A stretch of 64,000 nt of DNA. Source: Bacteroidetes bacterium 41-46. GTDB lineage: Bacteria > Bacteroidota > Bacteroidia > Bacteroidales > UBA932. Location of the stretch: assembly GCA_001897515.1 (NCBI GenBank), contig MKTA01000015.1, forward strand, positions 372,001 through 436,000, written 5' to 3'. The notes under the pieces were generated by a model. That model was given only the letters and a program-made list of their open reading frames with translations, did no database searches and was not told where the DNA came from. Shown here in pieces: positions 36,116 through 43,769 of the stretch (position 1 is its first letter; each line of letters starts with the position of its first letter). The translations under genes and the position numbers were made by a program.

Positions 36116-36643
36116 TCAGAACCTGTAGCCAATCCTTATATCCGGACCCCATAAGAACTTATTAATGAATTTTGAGTTAATGTTGAGATTTTTAAAAAGT
36201 TCGTGACCCTGGTAGCTACTCCCCAATACGGCAAAGAAATTATTTTTGCCAAAAAGCGGAAAGTCTGCTCCGATATAAGTACCGAATGAGACTCCGAATG
36301 CCTCCCCGGGCTTGTGTCCGGAGCTGAATGTGTATCCAATATTCATTAGAAAGTACGGAGATACCTTTGCCTTAAGAAAGTAGAATTTCAGCCTTGCATA
36401 AAGAGGGAAAATCAGCCTGTCGTATGTGCCGTCTGTTAAGCCGATACCACCTCCAACTCCAATAGTTGAAAAATCAGATATTATATAATCATAGTTGAAT
36501 GCAGCTATCCCATAATTGTGTCTAGCGTCTCCAACCCCTTTTACAAAGCCAAGTTCAGCAGACATAACGAACTCCTTCTGCTGTTGGGCAAATAAACAAC
36601 TCCAAAAAACCAGTGCGGTAAACAACAATAGAGATCTTTTCAT
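36116..36643 (-). CDS. Small outer-membrane beta-barrel protein
   Basis: This 175-residue exported protein starts MKRSLLLFTALVF and has a signal peptide ending near FAQQ. The rest alternates polar and hydrophobic residues in about eight strands, and it ends in the aromatic RIGYRF typical of outer-membrane barrels. It fits the OmpA-like or PorT-like small barrels of Bacteroidota; substrate and role are unknown. The in-frame ATG at 36655 adds only MFAK before the signal and is not preferred. Confidence 0.8.
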   Translation of the reverse strand: MKRSLLLFTALVFWSCLFAQQQKEFVMSAELGFVKGVGDARHNYGIAAFNYDYIISDFSTIGVGGGIGLTDGTYDRLIFPLYARLKFYFLKAKVSPYFLMNIGYTFSSGHKPGEAFGVSFGTYIGADFPLFGKNNFFAVLGSSYQGHELFKNLNINSKFINKFLWGPDIRIGYRF

Positions 36644-36677
36644 CTTTGCAAACAATTATATGTTAATATGCACGTCA

Positions 36678-36833
36678 TTATCTTGCCCTGTTCACGATAA
36701 TTAATGCAGCTATGACACCGGGTACCCAGCCGGCGAGTGTCAGCAGAAAAACAATGAGAACGGAGCCACAACCGTAATCAATAACGGCCAGTGGCGGAAA
36801 AAGGATACACAATAGAACTCTTAAGAATGACAT
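36678..36833 (-). CDS. Pmp3/YqaE-family small membrane protein (51 aa)
   Basis: A 51-residue frame reads MSFLRVLLCILFPPLAVIDYG and continues CGSVLIVFLLTLAGWVPGVIAALIIV. Two hydrophobic helices joined by a short turn, with FPPLAV in helix 1 and GWVPGVIAALIIV in helix 2, are the Pmp3/UPF0057 hallmark. Family members are linked to membrane potential and stress in yeast and plants. The frame is too short for many gene callers. It lies 26 nt from the histidine kinase 3' end on the same strand. Confidence 0.88.
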   Translation of the reverse strand: MSFLRVLLCILFPPLAVIDYGCGSVLIVFLLTLAGWVPGVIAALIIVNRAR

Positions 36834-36859
36834 AACAGTACAAACTTAGTAAAAAAATA

Positions 36860-38791
36860 TCATAAAGGGTGTGTAAAGCAGAATCTTGCACCTCCCTTAT
36901 AATCTTTATCCAGCCAAATTTTCCCGCCAAGTCTGGAGATAATCTGTTTTGATATGGCAAGCCCCAGTCCTGCTCCCTGTGTATAGTCGTCCAGCTTTTC
37001 AAATCTCTCAAAAAGCCTGTGCTGTTTCTCAGGTGGGATGCCTCTGCCGGTATCGGATATTGAGAAAAGTACATCCTTCTCCTCTCCCCTGAGCTCATAT
37101 TCAAGAGTAATTGTGCCACTCTCTGTAAACTTATTGGCGTTAGAGATGAGGTTTATCATAACCTGAGAAATTCTGTGAATGTCTGTTTTTAGCATTACAT
37201 CTCCGGGATGTGGCCTGCAAACATACTCAACGCCCTCCTTCCTCAGGTGGGCAGTAGTCTGGAAGATTTTATCGCATAACTCCTTTAGGTTTATCTCCTT
37301 CATATCCATCTCAAATTTTCCCGTATCCATTTTTGATATATCAAGGATGTCTGAGATAAGAGTTAGGAGCATATCAGAATTCTGACTTATTACCTCGCTG
37401 TATCCTATTCTCTCTTCGTGAGAACACTTCTCTTCAGACATGAGCTGGGAAAACCCAACGATTGCGTTAAGAGGCGTTCTAATTTCATGACTCATATTTG
37501 CAAGAAATGCAGATTTTAATTTATCTCCCTCTTCTGCTCTTGTCTTAGCTTCAAGTATCTCCTTTTCGTTCCTCTCCAGGGCTTTTCTGAGTGTCTTGTT
37601 CTTCATGTAAACAACAGCGAGGAATATAACCAGAGAGACAAGCAGAATAACTATCAGTACAGCCAGCAGAAGAAACTGCTTATACTGTCTCACCTGCGGG
37701 TCTTCGCTGTCGTTAATGACACTGTTGGACGGAAGCATATAGCTCTCTACACCCATCTCCGTTAACTTCCGTTTGTCAAAACTGTAATATCCGTTGTTTA
37801 CAATATACTTTACCTCTTTTGTATTCCCGTTATTGAACTCCTCAATCTGTCTGGCAATCTCTCTGGCATCAACATGGTAAGATGGAACGAATCCGCCAAG
37901 TGCTGTGCTGCCAATGCCAAGACCAGTCATTGAGAAGGTTGGAAGATCCTTTCTGCTTTCAACAATTGTCTGGAGTGAATTGCCAAGAAAGTACTGCCCT
38001 TTTATGTTAACACGCCATGTGCCAAGAAGAAGCACACTATTCTCCGGCAGAGAGCTTATCTGTCTTGATATCTCCTCCTCAGAGAATAATCTTCCGTCTA
38101 GAAACTGGAAGTCTATTTCCGGAAATAGCTTTGATTCGCTTTTTGCAAGAGCTTTAAGAGATGCTCCTCCATATGTGTTATCAGTAAGAACCGCTACTGT
38201 TCCGGTGTTAGGGAAGAAGGTCTTAATCAAACCTACATTCCTGCTGAAATCATATTTGTTAAGATAACCGCCTGTAGTTGCTCCAGTTATACCTCTCTTT
38301 TCTACATTAACCGGCACAGGGTCCCAGAATCTTGATATTGAGTCTTTAGGAATGGCAATTCCGTTATGGCTGGCAAAAACCGCAAATATGGGGAGCTCCC
38401 TGTACTTTGCTCTGAAGAGGGAGTCTCTCTCTGAAAGAGACAGGAATGATGCCCAGGCCTCTTGTCCAAGAAACACGATAGACATGAGCTCTCCTTTATC
38501 GTACTCCTCAATAACACTTTTAAGCTCGTCACACCAAAGATGAGCCTCAGTCTGGAAATTTTTGAAACCCATATCCTGCAGCATAATTTTGTTTGATGGA
38601 TTTTTAGCAAGCAGGGTGTTCTGGAATGAGTTGATGAAGTTGCTCATCCTTTTAGTGTCCGGATTGTATGAGGCTATTATAAGATGAATCCCGCTCTTTC
38701 CTCCAGAGGGCTCTGAGTTTGAGGCAAGAAGTTTGCCGCAATCAAAGGCGGAGATAAGCAATAAAAGAGTTAGAACTAGTAGTTTCTTCAT
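36860..38791 (-). CDS. Sensor histidine kinase with ABC-substrate-binding-like periplasmic sensor
   Basis: This is a membrane sensor kinase with 643 residues. A signal/anchor helix at about residues 3-23 precedes a ~340-residue periplasmic domain that resembles ABC-type substrate-binding proteins (IVFLGQEAW, VAVLTDNTYGG, GLGIGSTALGGFV). A membrane helix lies at about 374-396, followed by a short coiled coil and the HisKA domain with FLANMSHEIRTPLNAI (phospho-acceptor His435). The HATPase has MINLISNANKF, DTGRGIPPE and GAGLGLAIS. There is no receiver domain and no response regulator gene beside it, so its partner is elsewhere. Its start overlaps the flippase-like gene's stop by 4 nt (ATGA). 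Confidence 0.92.
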   Translation of the reverse strand: MKKLLVLTLLLLISAFDCGKLLASNSEPSGGKSGIHLIIASYNPDTKRMSNFINSFQNTLLAKNPSNKIMLQDMGFKNFQTEAHLWCDELKSVIEEYDKGELMSIVFLGQEAWASFLSLSERDSLFRAKYRELPIFAVFASHNGIAIPKDSISRFWDPVPVNVEKRGITGATTGGYLNKYDFSRNVGLIKTFFPNTGTVAVLTDNTYGGASLKALAKSESKLFPEIDFQFLDGRLFSEEEISRQISSLPENSVLLLGTWRVNIKGQYFLGNSLQTIVESRKDLPTFSMTGLGIGSTALGGFVPSYHVDAREIARQIEEFNNGNTKEVKYIVNNGYYSFDKRKLTEMGVESYMLPSNSVINDSEDPQVRQYKQFLLLAVLIVILLVSLVIFLAVVYMKNKTLRKALERNEKEILEAKTRAEEGDKLKSAFLANMSHEIRTPLNAIVGFSQLMSEEKCSHEERIGYSEVISQNSDMLLTLISDILDISKMDTGKFEMDMKEINLKELCDKIFQTTAHLRKEGVEYVCRPHPGDVMLKTDIHRISQVMINLISNANKFTESGTITLEYELRGEEKDVLFSISDTGRGIPPEKQHRLFERFEKLDDYTQGAGLGLAISKQIISRLGGKIWLDKDYKGGARFCFTHPL

Positions 38792-39777
38792 TTTTTCAGG
38801 GTGATTTTCAATAGTGAAATAGCTCCAAACAGAAGCATTGTTATTGATTGGGATCCGTGAGATATGGTGGCAAAAATTACTCCGGTAGTTTGTGAGACAC
38901 CATAAACAGAGAGAAGGGCGAGAGATATAATCAGGTGGTAAGCTCCGATTCCTCCCTGAACAGGTATTACCCAGCCAAAGCTCCCTACAACCATGAGGAA
39001 CAAAGCATCATCTACTCCAAGTCCCGTCTGAAGGTTGTCAAAGGCCAGAATTGTTGAGTAACTCATTAGCCAATAGCATACCCAAAGTAAAATTGTATAT
39101 AGCAAAAATGTCCACTTTTGAGGCATTTTAAATCCGGAGAGGAGTCCGGCTAATATACCCTTTACAATAGTCACAATCTTAGCCAGCAGGGGATGACTTT
39201 TTCTGTACCTCCAAATCATGTACAGGAATATTGCAAATGCAATTATTACAACAGCTCCGGTGATCATAAGATCTGTTGATAACCTGTTCTCAAGAGAAGA
39301 GATAATCTGGTTGTCAATAAATCCGCCGAATCTGTCCCAGAAAAAGAACATTACTCCGGCAGAGACAATCAGCAGTGACAACATATCTATGCTTCTCTCC
39401 AAAACAACTGTACCTGCAACTGTTTCAAAAGGGAGACCTGTTTTTCTAGAGATGACTCCGCAACGAGCCAGTTCACCTGCTCTGGGGAGTGCAAAGTTTG
39501 TTATGTATCCTACATTGATACCGTGCCAGGAGTCTCTTCTGGAAACGGGTTTACCCAGAGGCATCATTATAAGTCTCCATCTTAGTGCCCTTATGAAAAA
39601 TGCAAAGACACTTATTGCCATAGAGATCCCTATCCATCTCCAGTTTGCATCCTTTATGCCTGCAACAAAACTTTCAATCTCCACCTCTCTGAATGAGAGC
39701 CAAAGGAGAATTCCGGCAAGAGACAGAAGAACAATGTATTTCAGAATTGAGATTAGTTTCTCAGTATTAAGTAACAT
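38788..39777 (-). CDS. UPF0104 / lysylphosphatidylglycerol synthase-type flippase-like membrane protein
   Basis: This integral membrane protein has 329 residues and about eight helices. It matches the transmembrane part of MprF and AglD-type proteins: ALRWRLIM, the segment GYITNFALPRAGELARCGVISR, ERSIDMLSL and PVQGGIGAYHLI are family signatures. Members are thought to move lipids or lipid-linked sugars. An in-frame ATG at 39873 would extend it through the divergent gene's promoter region; ATG 39777, 23 nt below a promoter box, is preferred. It is coupled to the histidine kinase downstream. Confidence 0.88.
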   Translation of the reverse strand: MLLNTEKLISILKYIVLLSLAGILLWLSFREVEIESFVAGIKDANWRWIGISMAISVFAFFIRALRWRLIMMPLGKPVSRRDSWHGINVGYITNFALPRAGELARCGVISRKTGLPFETVAGTVVLERSIDMLSLLIVSAGVMFFFWDRFGGFIDNQIISSLENRLSTDLMITGAVVIIAFAIFLYMIWRYRKSHPLLAKIVTIVKGILAGLLSGFKMPQKWTFLLYTILLWVCYWLMSYSTILAFDNLQTGLGVDDALFLMVVGSFGWVIPVQGGIGAYHLIISLALLSVYGVSQTTGVIFATISHGSQSITMLLFGAISLLKITLKK

Positions 39778-39800
39778 AATGTAACTGAGCAATTTTTTTG

Positions 39801-39808
39801 CAAACCTA
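39801..39808 (-). promoter_or_regulatory. Predicted -7 box for the flippase-like/histidine kinase pair
   Basis: Minus-strand TAGGTTTG followed by C matches TAnnTTTG, 23 nt upstream of the ATG at 39777. Confidence 0.5.
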
Positions 39809-39832
39809 CAAAAAAATATGAACTTTGCGGGG

Positions 39833-40825
39833 ATGAAATCAATATTGGGAATAGGTAACGCATTAACAGACATCCTCGCTGTGCTTGAGGATGACTCTCT
39901 GCTGGATCTCTACCATCTGCCTAAAGGTAGTATGCAGCATGTAGATCGTGAAACAGGAGACAAGATTTGGCAAAGGCTCCGAACAATGGGTGTGCAGCTG
40001 GTTGCAGGTGGCTCTGCCGCTAACACTATTGCAGGTACAGCTGTTCTGGGAATGCCATCATCATTTATAGGAAAGGTGGGGGCGGATGAACTTGGCTCTC
40101 TCTTTAAGTCAGATCAGGCCAGAAACGGAATAAATTCAACTCTTCTTAAAGGAAAGGCCGCATCGGGAAGGGCGATGGTATTTATTACTGCGCCAAATGC
40201 TGAGAGAACATTTGCTGTCTATCTGGGTGCAGCAATAGAGATGGGTCCGGAGGATCTGACGCCTGAGATGTTCAAAGGATATGACTATTTTCATATTGAG
40301 GGATACCTGGTACAGAATCAGGAGCTTGTAAGAAGAGCTGTTGAGCTTGCAAAAGAGGAGGGGATGATAATATCAATAGATATGGCAAGTTATAATGTTG
40401 TTGAGAGCAATGATGCTTTTCTGCACGATATTATAGAGCACTATGTTGATATTGTTTTTGCTAATGAGACAGAAGCAGAGGTCTTTACAAAAATGCCACC
40501 CAGAGAGGCTCTGGATGAAATTGCGAAAATTTGCAAAATTGCTGTTGTAAAGATTGGAAAAGACGGCTCCATGGTGAAGAGCGGAGATGAGTATCATTAT
40601 ATAGAGGCTTGGCCTGCAGACACCAGGGATGCGACAGGAGCCGGCGATATTTATGCTGCCGGATTCTTATTTGCTCATGCACACGGACTCTCTCTGAAAG
40701 AGTGTGGCGATGTTGGCTCAATAGTAGCAGCCAAGGTGGTTGAAGTTATAGGCCCCAAAATAGATATACCTCGCTGGAAGCACGCAAAGCAACAGATAAG
40801 GGAGCACACAGGGCTTCTTCAGTAA
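39833..40825 (+). CDS. PfkB-family carbohydrate/nucleoside kinase
   Basis: This ribokinase-fold sugar or nucleoside kinase has 330 residues. The N-terminus KSILGIGNALTDILAVL is typical of the adenosine-kinase-like Bacteroidota group. GGSAANTIAG is the first PfkB signature, and DTRDATGAGDIYAAGFLF is the second and carries the catalytic Asp. Its substrate cannot be set from the sequence; adenosine, ribose or fructose are all possible. An in-frame ATG at 39818 would add MNFAG; ATG 39833 is chosen because it begins at the first strand of the family. The promoter box here (GAACTTTG) is only a near match. Confidence 0.9.
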   Translation: MKSILGIGNALTDILAVLEDDSLLDLYHLPKGSMQHVDRETGDKIWQRLRTMGVQLVAGGSAANTIAGTAVLGMPSSFIGKVGADELGSLFKSDQARNGINSTLLKGKAASGRAMVFITAPNAERTFAVYLGAAIEMGPEDLTPEMFKGYDYFHIEGYLVQNQELVRRAVELAKEEGMIISIDMASYNVVESNDAFLHDIIEHYVDIVFANETEAEVFTKMPPREALDEIAKICKIAVVKIGKDGSMVKSGDEYHYIEAWPADTRDATGAGDIYAAGFLFAHAHGLSLKECGDVGSIVAAKVVEVIGPKIDIPRWKHAKQQIREHTGLLQ

Positions 40826-40836
40826 TAATAACGGGC

Positions 40837-41451
40837 TTAGAAGAGTCCGTTTAGTCTGGCGTCAATTTTATCAATGACAACGCTAAGATCCTCCGGCTTG
40901 TCCTCAAATTTATTCTCGTCAACATCAATTATAAGGACCCTGCCGTCTTTGTACTCAGAGATCCACTTTTCATACCTCTCATTTAATCCTGACAGGTAGT
41001 CAATCCTGATTCCGCTCTCATAGTCGCGGCCCCTTTTGTGTATCTGAGAAACCAGATTAGGTATGGAAGAGCGAAGGTATATAAGAAGTTCAGGCGGCTT
41101 TACAAGCGAGAGCATAAGGTCAAAGAGAGAGTTGTAGTTTTCAAAGTCTCTTGTTGTCATGAGACCCATACTGTGAAGGTTTGGGGCGAATATGCGGGCA
41201 TCTTCATATATTGTTCTGTCCTGTACCACATTCATCCCGCCTCTTTCAATTTCAACGAGACCCTTGAACCGCTCTTTTAAGAAGTAGATTTGAAGATTGA
41301 ATGACCATCTTTGCATATCATGATAGAAATCAGCAAGGTAGGGGTTGTTGTCTACCTCTTCGTATTTTGGTTCCCATCCGTAATGTTTTGAAAGCAACCT
41401 TGTCAATGTAGTTTTCCCGCTTCCGATATTGCCTGCAATAGCTATGTGCAT
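40837..41451 (-). CDS. Deoxynucleoside kinase (dAdo/dCyd kinase family)
   Basis: This enzyme phosphorylates deoxynucleosides in the salvage pathway. It has 204 residues. The P-loop GNIGSGKTT is at the N-terminus. EVDNNPYLADFY carries the nucleoside-binding glutamate, and QDRTIYEDARIFA is the conserved DRS/DRT-type motif. The lid region contains RGRDYESGI. It is convergent with the PfkB kinase (11-nt gap) and divergent from pcm. With dut and the nucleoside kinase it adds to nucleotide-pool genes in the window. Confidence 0.93.
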   Translation of the reverse strand: MHIAIAGNIGSGKTTLTRLLSKHYGWEPKYEEVDNNPYLADFYHDMQRWSFNLQIYFLKERFKGLVEIERGGMNVVQDRTIYEDARIFAPNLHSMGLMTTRDFENYNSLFDLMLSLVKPPELLIYLRSSIPNLVSQIHKRGRDYESGIRIDYLSGLNERYEKWISEYKDGRVLIIDVDENKFEDKPEDLSVVIDKIDARLNGLF

Positions 41452-41491
41452 TTTGATCTTTTTAAGTGTAGGTTAGTACTCTCTTCAACTG

Positions 41492-41499
41492 CAAAATTA
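41492..41499 (-). promoter_or_regulatory. Predicted -7 box for the deoxynucleoside kinase
   Basis: Minus-strand TAATTTTG followed by C matches TAnnTTTG, 40 nt upstream of the kinase ATG. It lies 14 nt from the plus-strand box for pcm, giving a back-to-back promoter pair. Confidence 0.5.
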
Positions 41500-41513
41500 A
41501 GAAAAGATTTTAG

Positions 41514-41521
41514 TAATTTTG
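41514..41521 (+). promoter_or_regulatory. Predicted -7 box for pcm, almost touching the start codon
   Basis: TAATTTTG followed by CGGA ends only 4 nt before the pcm ATG at 41526. If transcription starts about seven bases below the box, the mRNA would be leaderless or start within the first codons. Confidence 0.5.
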
Positions 41522-41525
41522 CGGA

Positions 41526-42170
41526 ATGTTAGACACTTTGCTACACAGAGGGAGGCGGAAACAGCTTATTGAGCAGCTCTCTAAAAAATATCAGTTTAAA
41601 AAGGAGATTCTTGATGCTATGGGTCGTGTTCCAAGGCATATGTTCCTGGAATACGGACTGGATCTTCTGGCATATCAGGATAAACCCCTGCCTATCGGAG
41701 CAGGCCAAACTATATCTCAGCCATTTACCGTTGCCATGCAGACTGAGCTTCTGGGTTTGTCAAAATGGGACAAAGTGCTTGAAATAGGTACCGGATGTGG
41801 CTATCAAACTGCTGTTCTTGCAGAGCTTGGATACAGAGTCTTTACAATTGAGAGACAGAGGGCACTATATCAGCTGGCGCAGAAAAACTTAAACAGGCTT
41901 GATTACCACTCTCCAACACAATTTTATGGAGATGGCTTTGCAGGACTCCCCAAGTTTGCACCATTTAAGGGTATTCTTGTGACATGCGGAGCTCCGGAGG
42001 TGCCATCTGCCTTACTTGAGCAGTTGGCAATAGGGGGGAAGATGGTTATTCCCATTGGGAACGGAACACAGACTATGACTGTTATAGAGAGGAGCAGCGA
42101 GAAGGAGTATTTTAAAAGTGAACACGGAGCCTATAAATTTGTTCCTATGCTTGAGGGAACAGAGCAATAA
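41526..42170 (+). CDS. pcm: Protein-L-isoaspartate O-methyltransferase
   Basis: This SAM-dependent repair enzyme methylates isoaspartyl residues in damaged proteins. It has 214 residues. Family motifs include GRVPRHMFLE, GAGQTISQPFTVA and the SAM loop LEIGTGCGYQTAVLAELG, followed by GDGFAGLP and the late VIPIGNG. If the promoter box ending at 41521 is right, the transcript could not contain an upstream ribosome site and the ATG at 41526 would be the first or near-first codon. The MBL hydrolase follows 18 nt later. Confidence 0.94.
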   Translation: MLDTLLHRGRRKQLIEQLSKKYQFKKEILDAMGRVPRHMFLEYGLDLLAYQDKPLPIGAGQTISQPFTVAMQTELLGLSKWDKVLEIGTGCGYQTAVLAELGYRVFTIERQRALYQLAQKNLNRLDYHSPTQFYGDGFAGLPKFAPFKGILVTCGAPEVPSALLEQLAIGGKMVIPIGNGTQTMTVIERSSEKEYFKSEHGAYKFVPMLEGTEQ

Positions 42171-42188
42171 AAGTTATTATTACAAAAT

Positions 42189-42833
42189 ATGATACAGATT
42201 AAATCATTTTACTTTAACGATCTGAGAGAGTGCAGCTATCTTGTTTGGGATGAAACGGGAGAGTGTTTGATAATTGACCCGGGGTGTTACACATCCAGCG
42301 AACAGGAGAGGCTTGCAAAGTTTATTGAACAGAATGGACTTAAGCCGGTAAAACTTATAAATACTCACGGCCATTTTGATCATATTATGGGAAACGCCTA
42401 CGTTGTGGCAAAATGGGGTGTTCCCTCATTCATACACAAGGAGGATAAACATCAGCTTGCAAGAGCGAAGCAGTATACTGAGATGTTTGGATACAAAATT
42501 GAACAACCACCTGTGGATACTCATGATCTTGAAGATGGGGATGTGATATCCTTTGGAAATAGCTCTTTAAGGGTTATTCATACTCCGGGTCACTCAAGAG
42601 GTGGTGTATGCCTGGCTGCTGACAAAGATAAATTCGTAATAACCGGAGACTCTCTTTTTGCCGGGAGTATAGGGAGGACAGATTTGCCGGGAGGTGATTA
42701 TGAACAGCTTATGGAGAGCCTGCTTGAAAAAGTACTTAAACTCGGGGATGATTATACTGTATATCCCGGACACGGTCCGGCAACAACTATTGGAAATGAA
42801 ATTGCAACAAACCCTTTTCTGAGATATGAATAG
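42189..42833 (+). CDS. Metallo-beta-lactamase-fold hydrolase (glyoxalase II-like)
   Basis: This zinc hydrolase has 214 residues. The metal motif THGHFDHIMG is present, followed by HTPGHSRGGV, TGDSLFAGSIGRTD and a final histidine in PGHGPATTIG. The C-terminus EIATNPFLRYE is typical of the short YcbL-like glyoxalase II group, so hydrolysis of a glutathione- or other thiol-linked thioester is likely, though the natural substrate is not known. It overlaps the next gene by 8 nt. Confidence 0.92.
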   Translation: MIQIKSFYFNDLRECSYLVWDETGECLIIDPGCYTSSEQERLAKFIEQNGLKPVKLINTHGHFDHIMGNAYVVAKWGVPSFIHKEDKHQLARAKQYTEMFGYKIEQPPVDTHDLEDGDVISFGNSSLRVIHTPGHSRGGVCLAADKDKFVITGDSLFAGSIGRTDLPGGDYEQLMESLLEKVLKLGDDYTVYPGHGPATTIGNEIATNPFLRYE

Positions 42834-43755
42834 GATAAAAAATATGCTTATGAGATTAAAATTATTGCTGATTCTGCCTCTTTTCGTATTCTGCACCGGA
42901 GCGGGTAATGGAACGGCTAATGCAGCATCTGGCGAGGTTGAACAGGTAGAGCAGATTGTAAAGGTTCCGGCCATTCCTAAAAAGCTCTCCTTTGCCGGAG
43001 AGGATGTGCCACTGAACTATTTTGATGTTAAGGAGTCTCTGCAGAGAGAGTTGATGATTATCTCATACTGGCATGCAAGTATAACTTACATAATACAACT
43101 TAACAACAGATACCGTGATGAGATAGTTAGGATTCTTAAGGAGGAGGGCCTGCATGAGGATTTCTATTATTTGTGTATTGCAGAGAGCGGTCTTCAGCCG
43201 GTTGTCTCTCCTGCTAATGCCGGGGGGTACTGGCAATTTCTGGCAGGAACGGCAAAGGAGTATGGACTTGTTGTAGATGCTGAGGTTGATGAGAGGTACA
43301 ATGTAGAGAAATCCACAAGGGCTGCCGCTGCCTATTTTAAGAAGGCCCATGCCGAGTTTGGAACATGGACAATGGCCGCTGCCTCATTCAATATTGGAAT
43401 GAGTAATGTAAGGTACAGAATGAGAATTCAGTCCCAAAAGAGCTACTACGACACTCAGTTCCCTGAGGAGACGGGAAGATACCTTTTCAGGGCTCTGGCC
43501 TTTAAGATTTTACTTGAGGAGCCAAGAAACTTTGGATTTTACATAGGAAAGGATGATCTGTTTAAGCCACTAAAGTATAAAGAGGTTACAGTAAAAGGAC
43601 GGATTGAAAACTGGAGCGATTTTGCCGCTTCTCACAATACTAACTTTAAGATGCTTAAGATGTACAACCAGTGGATCCGTTCAAATAAACTGGAGAATAA
43701 GCAGAATAAAACATACATAGTTAAAGTTCCCGCTGAGGGGGCTAGGGAGCTATAG
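42826..43755 (+). CDS. Lytic transglycosylase (SLT domain)
   Basis: This exported peptidoglycan lytic transglycosylase has 309 residues. A signal sequence lies within the first 35 residues. The SLT domain contains YLCIAESGLQP with catalytic Glu120, followed by GGYWQFLAGTAKEYGL and later TMAAASFNIG. The C-terminal ~60 residues (YKEVTVKGRIENWSDFAASH) resemble a degenerate LysM-like fold. The ATG at 42826 overlaps the MBL gene by 8 nt; ATG codons at 42844 and 42850 are alternative starts that leave a shorter signal peptide. Confidence 0.9.
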   Translation: MNRIKNMLMRLKLLLILPLFVFCTGAGNGTANAASGEVEQVEQIVKVPAIPKKLSFAGEDVPLNYFDVKESLQRELMIISYWHASITYIIQLNNRYRDEIVRILKEEGLHEDFYYLCIAESGLQPVVSPANAGGYWQFLAGTAKEYGLVVDAEVDERYNVEKSTRAAAAYFKKAHAEFGTWTMAAASFNIGMSNVRYRMRIQSQKSYYDTQFPEETGRYLFRALAFKILLEEPRNFGFYIGKDDLFKPLKYKEVTVKGRIENWSDFAASHNTNFKMLKMYNQWIRSNKLENKQNKTYIVKVPAEGAREL

Positions 43756-43769
43756 CAGCCGTAAGCGAT

